Of a stretch of 38,599 bases of DNA, positions 31,733 to 38,599 are shown in pieces. The translations under genes and the position numbers were made by a program. The stretch is from NCBI GenBank assembly GCA_022567295.1, contig JADFHE010000009.1:1-38599 (forward strand), read 5' to 3'. The stretch is from Pseudomonadota bacterium (lineage in GTDB: Bacteria; Pseudomonadota; Gammaproteobacteria; Steroidobacterales; Woeseiaceae). Below the pieces are notes generated by a model. The model was not told where the DNA came from and ran no database searches. It saw only the letters and a list, made by a program, of their open reading frames with translations. Within the stretch, counting starts at the first letter, position 1; each line of letters begins with the position of its first letter.

Positions 31733-32667
31733 TTGGCGCTCGTCGCGCTCGCGGAGTCGCGCTGATTACAGCAATTCTGATCACTGCAATTACGGGTTCG
31801 CTGGCTGCCGGTCTGGCGTGGGATAATGCTCTGGATGTTCGTCGCACGATGGTGCTGCTGTTTCACGAGCAGGGAACACAGGTAGCCCTCGGTGCCGAGA
31901 GTTGGATACGCAACATCCTGCGCGACGACGGTATCGATAGCCAGACAGATCACCTCGGGGAGCTTTGGGCCAGCGAACTGCCCGGACTGCCGGTTGACAA
32001 CGATTCCGTCCAGGGTGTCGTGATCGGAAAAATTGATGATCTGCAGGGGCGATTTAACGTCAACAATCTGATCGGCCCGGATGGCAAGGTCGATCAGGAC
32101 ATCCTCGAGCAGTTCCAAAGGCTGTTAGTGATCCTCGACATCGACCCCCGAATTGCAGGTATTACCGCCGACTGGATCGATGCGGATCAGGAGGTAGGAT
32201 TTCCCGATGGCGCGGAAGATTCAACCTACACCAGCCTTACACCATCCTATCGGGCATTCAATCGCCCGCTCGTCAATGTCACTGAACTGTTATCGCTGGA
32301 CGGTATGGATAAGGCTAGTTTCGACATACTCCTACCGCATGTCACGGCGTTGCCCGGGCGGACGTTAATCAATGTCAACACGGCAACGCCCGCCGTTTTG
32401 CAGTCGCTCGATGAAAATCTTGATGCCAGTGCGATCGAAGGATTGCTGTCGCTTCGAGAAGAAGGCGGCTTTCTCGACTATGCACAGACGTTTTCGACAC
32501 TATTGAAACCGGCCATGTTTGTGCAAATCGTCGACAAGAGCAGCTATTTTCAATTGAAGGCTGTGGTACAGATTGATACGGTGCGTGTCACTTATTACAG
32601 CGTGTTGCTGCGCAGTCCGAACGGCGGTCCGGTAACAACGATTGTGCGCAGCCTGGGAACTCTCTGA
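31729..32667 (+). CDS. gspK: Type II secretion minor pseudopilin GspK
   Basis: 312 residues, the large pseudopilin that caps the tip. Cleavage is after Gly9 before VALITAILITAI; the usual Glu at position 5 is absent, as in other GspK. The domain includes DLQGRFNVNNLI, ITADWIDADQE and the helix-hairpin-helix-like INVNTATPAVLQSL. It ends two bases before gspL. Confidence 0.93.
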   Translation: MIGARRARGVALITAILITAITGSLAAGLAWDNALDVRRTMVLLFHEQGTQVALGAESWIRNILRDDGIDSQTDHLGELWASELPGLPVDNDSVQGVVIGKIDDLQGRFNVNNLIGPDGKVDQDILEQFQRLLVILDIDPRIAGITADWIDADQEVGFPDGAEDSTYTSLTPSYRAFNRPLVNVTELLSLDGMDKASFDILLPHVTALPGRTLINVNTATPAVLQSLDENLDASAIEGLLSLREEGGFLDYAQTFSTLLKPAMFVQIVDKSSYFQLKAVVQIDTVRVTYYSVLLRSPNGGPVTTIVRSLGTL

Positions 32668-32669
32668 GC

Positions 32670-33923
32670 ATGACAGAGTACGTCGTCATACGGCTAGCTG
32701 CCGAAGAGCAAGCAGTCCAGTGGATGCTGGCCGATAGCAATGGTACCCGCCGGAGCAGTGTTTCCAGTGGAGCGCTGGAGGAGGCAGCCAGCGACGCTGA
32801 CGAGCGAGCCGTAATCGTGCTCGTGCCGGCAGTGGAAGTACTGACCACGACAGTTCACATGCCCGTGCGTTCTGCTTCGAAAATCAGAACAGCCCTGCCC
32901 TTCGCTCTGGAAGAAAATCTGGCCGATGAATTGGGTGATCTGCACTTTGCGATTGGTGACCGCCAGAAAAACGATCGATTTCCAGTAGCCGTTGTCGCGC
33001 ACAAAAAGATGGACGGCTGGCTTGAACGACTGCGGAGTGCGGGAATTGAACCTGCAATTCTGGCACCGGACAATTACGGGCTTGCAAAAATTCCCGGCAC
33101 GCTGTCGGTGCTGGTGGATGATGAAACCATCATGTTCAACGATGGGGCAGATACAGAATTCGTGATGCAGGATGTGAAGCCAAGCGACGTGCTGGTTGTC
33201 GCTGGTCAGCTCGGCGAGCAGCAACAGGATGACGGTGAGAAATCAGGTCATCTGGTTGTATTCTGCACGCCAGAATACGAACAGCATCTGTCGCACGACT
33301 GGATTGCGTTGCGACACGATTTACACAGCGTCGACGTCAATGTATTGCCGGAAGGTGTTTTTCCAAAGCTGGCGGTCACGATTGCAGCCGGGCATGGTGT
33401 CAATCTGTTGCAGGGGACGTACGGCAAGACAGCCGACTATTCGACCTTTCTCAAGCCTTGGAAAACCGCTGCGATATTATTGCTGAGCCTTTCGATCATC
33501 GCGATGTTATTGAAGGGCGTTGACTATTATCAGTTGCGGCAGGAAGAAACTGCATTGCGGGCGCAGTTTACGGCCGAATATCGGTCGCTTCGTCCTGACG
33601 ACACGCGCGAGATCATCGATCCGGTGGCCACTGTAGATTCGCTAAGACGCGCAATGGGGGCGTCGACATCACCGCAGGTCTTCCTTCCCAGCTTGCGCGC
33701 GCTTGGTGCCGCGATGGCAGCGAATTCCGAAGCTAAGATTGAGGCGATCAGCTATCGCGCCGGCGTTATTGACTTGCGTCTGACGGCACCGGACATCCCG
33801 ACTCTCGACAGTATTCAGAGGGCTGTTAGCGCGTCGGGGCAATTTCGGGCATCCATTCAGTCGACCGATCAGGTTGCTGACAGAATCAGCGGCCGTATTC
33901 AAATTCGGGAGGGCGGCTCGTGA
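32670..33923 (+). CDS. gspL: Type II secretion platform protein GspL
   Basis: 417 residues. A cytoplasmic actin-like domain (ALPFALEENLADEL, GIEPAILAPDNYGL) is followed by one membrane helix (TAAILLLSLSIIAMLLKG, about residues 269-286) and a periplasmic ferredoxin-like part. GspL links the assembly ATPase GspE to the membrane platform. The TGA overlaps the GTG of gspM. Confidence 0.9.
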   Translation: MTEYVVIRLAAEEQAVQWMLADSNGTRRSSVSSGALEEAASDADERAVIVLVPAVEVLTTTVHMPVRSASKIRTALPFALEENLADELGDLHFAIGDRQKNDRFPVAVVAHKKMDGWLERLRSAGIEPAILAPDNYGLAKIPGTLSVLVDDETIMFNDGADTEFVMQDVKPSDVLVVAGQLGEQQQDDGEKSGHLVVFCTPEYEQHLSHDWIALRHDLHSVDVNVLPEGVFPKLAVTIAAGHGVNLLQGTYGKTADYSTFLKPWKTAAILLLSLSIIAMLLKGVDYYQLRQEETALRAQFTAEYRSLRPDDTREIIDPVATVDSLRRAMGASTSPQVFLPSLRALGAAMAANSEAKIEAISYRAGVIDLRLTAPDIPTLDSIQRAVSASGQFRASIQSTDQVADRISGRIQIREGGS

Positions 33924-34411
33924 AAGAATGGTTTGAGTCACTCGAAACACGCGAACGCCTGTTCGTGTCGGTTGGTGCGGTGGTGGTTCTGTTAATGCTG
34001 ATTTACGGCTTGGGTTGGGCGCCCATGAACAGGAATTACCAGATGCTGAGAGCAGATGTCGAAAATTGGGAACGCTCGCTTGCCAATTTACGCGAATTGC
34101 AGGTAGTGGCGAACAGTGGTGGCCAGCCACGTTCCGCTCCCACACTGGGCAATCAGCAGGCGCCAATTATCATTGTCGATCAGACGTTGCGCAGTCGCGG
34201 CCTGGACGGCTACAGACGGCGCAGTCAGCCAACAACAAGTAACGGTATCCGTGTCGAATTTGAAAATGTCGCATTCGATGAGCTGGTGTTGTGGCTCGGC
34301 GATCTTAGCGACCAGTATGGAATGCATGTGCAGTCAGGTAGTTTTGCTGCGGGCAGCCGGGTGGCACCTGGACGGATCAATGCAACAGTGACACTGGAGC
34401 GCGCTCTTTGA
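33920..34411 (+). CDS. gspM: Type II secretion platform protein GspM
   Basis: 163 residues with one N-terminal membrane helix (LFVSVGAVVVLLMLIYGLG) and a periplasmic domain (VEFENVAFDELVLWLGDLSDQYGMHV). It partners GspL. The start is GTG, overlapping the gspL stop as GTGA, with GGGAGGG upstream. The gene stop overlaps the TTG of gspN. Confidence 0.91.
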   Translation: MKEWFESLETRERLFVSVGAVVVLLMLIYGLGWAPMNRNYQMLRADVENWERSLANLRELQVVANSGGQPRSAPTLGNQQAPIIIVDQTLRSRGLDGYRRRSQPTTSNGIRVEFENVAFDELVLWLGDLSDQYGMHVQSGSFAAGSRVAPGRINATVTLERAL

Positions 34412-35148
34412 TTCGCTCGAAACGCGGTCTGATAACGATTGGGACGTTCGTTCTGATACTTGGGCTGATCGTTCTTATGCCGGCGCGCGTTGCAGTCCAC
34501 TGGCTTGCACCGGCCGATATCGCTATCAGCGGCATTCATGGTACGGCCTGGCGTGGCGGTGCTAATGAGGTGTCCGTGTATGGAGTCTATTTGCGGCACA
34601 CGAAATGGCGTCTTAGCCCGCTGCGACTATTAACTGGAAAGCTTTCCTATCGAATCGAAACGACCCCTGTCGCTGGATTCATCGAGTCAGACATAGACAT
34701 CGGTTTTGGCGGCACAATGTCACTGTCGAATCTGACAGCGGCTTTACCGCTTGAGATGTTTGCGGGCGCAACAGGCATCAGCGGTTTGCAGGGCAGCGCC
34801 AGCCTGAACTTCAAACGTGTGGTAATCGTCAATGGTTTCGTAACGGCTGCCGATGGAGTCATACAAGTGGCCGGCCTTGTTGTGCCGCTGGTCGGTCACG
34901 ATTCGCTGGGTGGTTATGAGGCCGAATTCTTTACCCAAAATAACGGCATTGCGGCCAGTATCAAAGACACCGATGGCGTTGTCGATTTGGCAGGCAGTTT
35001 GCAGATCAAAACCGACCGATCGTTCGCGTTCCTGGGCCAGGTGGTGGTTAAGCCGGAAACGCCGCAAAGTGTACGGCGGCAATTGCAGTTCTTGCCCCCG
35101 CCGAATGAACGCGGCCAGCAGGAATTGCGTCTGGAAGGAATTCTTTAA
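34408..35148 (+). CDS. gspN: Type II secretion protein GspN
   Basis: 246 residues with one N-terminal membrane helix (IGTFVLILGLIVLMPARVAVHWL) and a beta-rich periplasmic domain with ISGIHGTAWRGGANEV and LRHTKWRLSPLRLLTG, as in GspN. It begins with TTG overlapping the gspM stop as TTGA. The role of GspN is accessory and not present in all systems. The stop shares TTAA with the opposing helicase gene; no terminator lies between. Confidence 0.9.
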   Translation: MIRSKRGLITIGTFVLILGLIVLMPARVAVHWLAPADIAISGIHGTAWRGGANEVSVYGVYLRHTKWRLSPLRLLTGKLSYRIETTPVAGFIESDIDIGFGGTMSLSNLTAALPLEMFAGATGISGLQGSASLNFKRVVIVNGFVTAADGVIQVAGLVVPLVGHDSLGGYEAEFFTQNNGIAASIKDTDGVVDLAGSLQIKTDRSFAFLGQVVVKPETPQSVRRQLQFLPPPNERGQQELRLEGIL

Positions 35149-38100
35149 ACTGCTACTTCGACGAACGACTTCAGGAGCGGAAAATACAGCGCGCACTTGA
35201 CATTGACGTCGGCCCAGTCGGTGTAAATGGACGCATAACGAGTCAGCTGCGCTCTGTAACGATCCGCTTCGGCCTGCAGAAATCCTTCGAGATCGCCACC
35301 TTCATGCGAACTGGTCTTGTAGTCGATGATCCAGTGCGTTCCGTCATCGTCAATTCGAACGCGATCGAGAATTACGGTCATGAGTTCGCCCTCGTGAGTC
35401 CCCGTGAGTGCGAGTTCAGTGTGACCCCGGCCGTCCAGTATCCAGCGCCCTTTGTCATCATCCAGGGTATCGGCCACGGCTTTTTCAACCCGCCTTAAAA
35501 TACCTGATCCGGACGCACCATCTAACCCGCTCTCCCTGAGCCAGCGCGAGGTGATGTCACGCACTGGGTATTCGCCGTTGCGTGCACTGCTTGCTCGTTT
35601 GTCGGCGATGAGTTGCAGCCATCGGTGCACGAGTGTCCCGGCAATTCGTGCGTCGGACCCAACCCAATAAAATTCAACTTCACCGGACCCGTCATGAATT
35701 TCCGGTTCCCTTGTTTCGCCCGGCAGTAAATCGACAGCAGGCAAGACCCACGGCGAGGAGAAACGTCGCAAGACCGGTGTCGCCCAGACGGATGATTCGC
35801 CGCCCGTGGCAGAGGGGCCGGCTGCCTCGAATGCGCGCGCAAATTCGGCTTCTACAGCGGGCCACAGCAAGTGCAACAGGCTGTCGCTTCTGGCTGGTTT
35901 AAAACTGTCACCATCATTCGCAACGGCGGTGTTACCCATGAGGTGCAGTGATTTCCGCGCGCGTGTGCAGGCAACGTAAAGCAAGCGCGCCTGTTCGTGC
36001 CGATCTTTGCCTAATTCAGTCAATTCGATGTAGCGATGTACAGGATCGTTTTCAATTTCCGCTCGCCGACCCACCGGGCTTATTACCTTGCGTTCGGTAC
36101 CGTGTTGCATCGGCAGGTCGAACCAGGAAAGCACACGGCGGTCGCCACGCCCTGGTTGTCGGCCCAGTCCATACAGCAGAACATGATCAAACTGCAGCCC
36201 TTTGGCACGGTGCATGGTCATGATTTGCAAACGGGCGCTATCGTTATTTGAAACACGCTCGAGATCAAGTATCGATTCCAGCTCACCGACATCGGCCACT
36301 GTCCCTGCTTGCTCCAGTTTTTCGAGTACATCCAGATAACGATAGACGTTTTCTATCGTGTAATCGTCGTTTAGTACGCCGGGTCCACCCAGCGCGAACC
36401 AAACTCGCTCGACCAAATCTCGCAGACTCTGTGCTCGACGCGGTGCCGTCAGGAGGTTCAAAATGTCGTGGACATTTTCAATAGCCTGTTGGGCGTACGA
36501 CGACAGTGACTCCATGCGCTCCTTATCCTGAAGCAGCTCCCAGACGGTACTGTTGGTGTCGTTCCTGACCAACGAGTGCAGATCTGTCCAGTCCAGTCCG
36601 ATCCACGGTGCACGCAACAGCCCGAGCCACGCAATGCGGTCTCCCTGGTGAGCCGCCGCCCGTGTCAGTGCCAGAACGTCGATGATCTCCGGCAAGTCAG
36701 TCAGCCGGTCGATATCGACGGCACGATACGCAATACCGGCTGCCCGCAATTCGGCCAGTAGCTGTGGTAGTTGCGATCGACCCCTGACGAGCACGGCGAT
36801 TTCGTCGTCCGGGTTTTCGGCTAGCGTGGTGGCTATCAAACGACGGCCTGCGGTTGCCTCGTCCTCACTACTGGAACCGAATACCGGATGTATGACACAA
36901 CGCCCCTGCCCCAGAAGATGGGTCACCGGAACCGCGCTTGAGTACGATACGGCACCGCGCAGGGGATCGTTCTTCGCTGCCAGGATCGACGGAAACACGG
37001 TATTGAACCAATTGACGAGTTTTTCGCCAGATCGAAAATTCCGACGCAGCAATAGCGGTTCCAGCCGAATCTGTCCGATACCGTATTCCTGTGCGAGCAG
37101 GAATTGTCCGACCTCGGCATTTCTGAAGCGGTAAATCGATTGCATGGGGTCGCCGACGCAAAAAAGGCTGCGGCCATCGCCGGGCTGCCATCCTCCCGTC
37201 AGCGTTTCCAACATGCGATATTGTGCTGCTGACGTGTCCTGCATTTCGTCAACGAGCAGATGTTTTACTTGATAATCCAACAGCAATGCGACATCGCCGG
37301 GTTGATCAGCGGAACCCAACGCCGCGTCTGCCATCATGGCAACGTCCGTATGATCGGCGACACCCTGCTCGTTGAACAGGCGCTTCAGCTCGGTGACGGC
37401 CAATGGCAAGAGCCGGAACAACGCCAGCAAAACACTCCACTGCTCGTCGCTGTACCGGACCGGAGGTAGCGACTTTATGCCCTGCAGACTGTCCGCCAGA
37501 TCACGGTCGCCGGCCATGCGTTCGAGTAACGAGTTCATCGCATCTCTTCTGGGCTTGTCTTCAGGCGGGAAACCCTGACGCTTGTCCACCTTTTTCCTGA
37601 ACTCTCCTTTTAGCGTAAGGAGCAGTTCGGCAATTCCCTGCCATTGTAAAATTTGCTCCGGTTCTGCCACAGGTAGCGACGACAATCCCGACAGGTTGCA
37701 GATCGGGTTCGACGTTGCGCCGGATTCGATCGTGTTGGCGGCGGCATAATCGAATAAATCGCACAATTTGCCATCATCAACGCCAGCAAGTTCGTCAGCA
37801 GTGCGTTGCAAGTGCTCTGTCACTGCAAATTCGAGACTTCGCTCGAACTTTTCACGCAGGAGGGCGGTATCGGATTCCGTTAACAGACCGCTACCGATAA
37901 ACGGCAGCCACTGATCGCGCGTTGCCAGCATTTGCGATAAGTAAGAGGAGTACAACCAGGTATTGTTATCAACATGCTGCAGAACCTCGACAGTAACGGC
38001 CCGCATGTCACCGCTCTCGGCAAGCCAGTCGAGTGTCGCGATCGATGCCGACCGGTGTATTGCGTTCAACTCCGCGCCAACTACAATTCGAGCGCCGACA

Positions 38101-38522
38101 CCCGGCGAACTCAGCGGCTGCGCCCTTGCGATTGATGCGTTCAATGCGTCCATCGTCAGGATGCGTATTCGCCTGGGGTTGCCGATCAGGTTCCACTGCA
38201 AGGATTTGTTCCTGTCGAGTGCCCGAATCGCTAGCTCCTGCGTTTTTCGCTCATGATCTTCCTGTGGCACTTCATCGCTCAGTGCACGCCGCAATGCCTG
38301 CAGAACCCGTAACTGCATTTCTGCGGCCGCTTTGCGCGTAAAGGTAATCGCAATCACTTCTTCCGGGTGCTCGACGAACGCAAGCAAATTCAGGTAGCGC
38401 TGAATGAGAAGTTCCGTTTTGCCAGACCCGGCGGGTGCCTGAACTATGAACGAGCGTGTAGCATCCAATGCGTCGGCGCGCGCCGCAATATCATCAATGA
38501 GGAGTTGCTCATCCGTTGTCAC
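35145..38522 (-). CDS. UvrD/RecB-type helicase with C-terminal nuclease (AddA-like)
   Basis: 1125 residues of a superfamily 1A DNA helicase-nuclease acting in double-strand break repair. Walker A is APAGSGKT with Lys35; motif Ia is AITFTRKAAAEM; Walker B reads LLVDEMQDTS, with Met where most have Phe; motif III is GDPMQSIYRFRNAEV; motif V is IMTMHRAKGLQFDHV; motif VI is LLYVACTRAR. Near residue 1067 the PD-(D/E)XK motif IDYKTS marks a RecB-type nuclease. It starts with GTG and overlaps the upstream nuclease gene by 14 bases, an AddAB-like pair. RecBCD of enteric type is less likely because of that partner layout. Confidence 0.92.
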   Translation of the reverse strand: MTTDEQLLIDDIAARADALDATRSFIVQAPAGSGKTELLIQRYLNLLAFVEHPEEVIAITFTRKAAAEMQLRVLQALRRALSDEVPQEDHERKTQELAIRALDRNKSLQWNLIGNPRRIRILTMDALNASIARAQPLSSPGVGARIVVGAELNAIHRSASIATLDWLAESGDMRAVTVEVLQHVDNNTWLYSSYLSQMLATRDQWLPFIGSGLLTESDTALLREKFERSLEFAVTEHLQRTADELAGVDDGKLCDLFDYAAANTIESGATSNPICNLSGLSSLPVAEPEQILQWQGIAELLLTLKGEFRKKVDKRQGFPPEDKPRRDAMNSLLERMAGDRDLADSLQGIKSLPPVRYSDEQWSVLLALFRLLPLAVTELKRLFNEQGVADHTDVAMMADAALGSADQPGDVALLLDYQVKHLLVDEMQDTSAAQYRMLETLTGGWQPGDGRSLFCVGDPMQSIYRFRNAEVGQFLLAQEYGIGQIRLEPLLLRRNFRSGEKLVNWFNTVFPSILAAKNDPLRGAVSYSSAVPVTHLLGQGRCVIHPVFGSSSEDEATAGRRLIATTLAENPDDEIAVLVRGRSQLPQLLAELRAAGIAYRAVDIDRLTDLPEIIDVLALTRAAAHQGDRIAWLGLLRAPWIGLDWTDLHSLVRNDTNSTVWELLQDKERMESLSSYAQQAIENVHDILNLLTAPRRAQSLRDLVERVWFALGGPGVLNDDYTIENVYRYLDVLEKLEQAGTVADVGELESILDLERVSNNDSARLQIMTMHRAKGLQFDHVLLYGLGRQPGRGDRRVLSWFDLPMQHGTERKVISPVGRRAEIENDPVHRYIELTELGKDRHEQARLLYVACTRARKSLHLMGNTAVANDGDSFKPARSDSLLHLLWPAVEAEFARAFEAAGPSATGGESSVWATPVLRRFSSPWVLPAVDLLPGETREPEIHDGSGEVEFYWVGSDARIAGTLVHRWLQLIADKRASSARNGEYPVRDITSRWLRESGLDGASGSGILRRVEKAVADTLDDDKGRWILDGRGHTELALTGTHEGELMTVILDRVRIDDDGTHWIIDYKTSSHEGGDLEGFLQAEADRYRAQLTRYASIYTDWADVNVKCALYFPLLKSFVEVAV

Positions 38523-38599
38523 GTCGCAACTCCGAATAGCGAGTGAGCAGGTTTAGCGGCCGTGCAGCCTGCAGGCCCTGCTCAATATTGATTCGCACA
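38509..38599 (-). CDS. 3' end of an upstream gene, possibly AddB-like nuclease (partial)
   Basis: The frame is open from the right edge to a TGA at 38509-38511, overlapping the AddA-like start by 14 bases. The last 29 residues run RINIEQGLQAARPL and end LTRYSELRRDNG. In other bacteria an AddA-like gene is preceded by a PD-(D/E)XK nuclease that ends with an iron-sulfur cluster motif followed by a short tail; the RI near the edge may be that point. The identity is inferred from position only. Confidence 0.5.
   Translation of the reverse strand, partial: VRINIEQGLQAARPLNLLTRYSELRRDNG

Overview
This window looks like a chromosomal segment of a free-living, probably marine, gammaproteobacterium. 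The clues are a fabD-fabG-acpP-fabF-pabB-pabC-mltG-tmk-holB-pilZ chain, type II secretion genes of gammaproteobacterial type, a rhombosortase, a FadJ-type beta-oxidation enzyme, moderate GC and many non-ATG starts. A relative of the Woeseiaceae or Xanthomonadales/Chromatiales would fit, but that placement is inference from gene content only. No rRNA, tRNA, CRISPR array, insertion sequence or prophage gene is visible, and no gene-free stretch exceeds about 300 bases.

Left part (1-4244): a tightly packed plus-strand operon encodes a cytochrome P450, a fatty acyl-AMP ligase fused to an acyl carrier domain, and a ketoacyl synthase III. It looks like a small lipid-tailoring pathway that activates, loads, condenses and oxidises a fatty acid. 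A few codons of an upstream coupled gene may lie at the left edge. It is followed by a free-standing small membrane protein gene with a structured leader and a strong terminator (4286-4789), and by a 57-residue orphan gene behind a perfect CRP-type palindrome (4841-5087).

Middle (5084-20262): mostly single genes in both orientations. They are a PrsW-like membrane protease, two PLP aminotransferases (classes I/II and III), a secreted M20 peptidase, a TPR lipoprotein, an LVIVD-repeat lipoprotein, small secreted and membrane proteins, and a membrane-anchored coiled-coil protein. A TIR-like gene overlaps a GlpQ-type phosphodiesterase gene that lacks a normal start and signal peptide. Divergent from these, an EEP-family phosphatase/nuclease gene is coupled to fadJ. 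A protein with two cyclic-nucleotide-binding domains and a rhodanese domain ends at a bidirectional terminator.

Right part (20263-38599): a long minus-strand operon joins fatty acid synthesis (fabD, fabG, acpP, fabF), folate precursor synthesis (pabB, pabC), cell wall (mltG), dTMP kinase, the clamp-loader subunit delta' and a PilZ protein. Upstream of it is a rhombosortase gene, divergent from gspGHIJKLMN, the pseudopilin and inner-membrane platform half of a type II secretion system. A UvrD/RecB-type helicase-nuclease gene and the end of its likely partner nuclease close the window on the minus strand.
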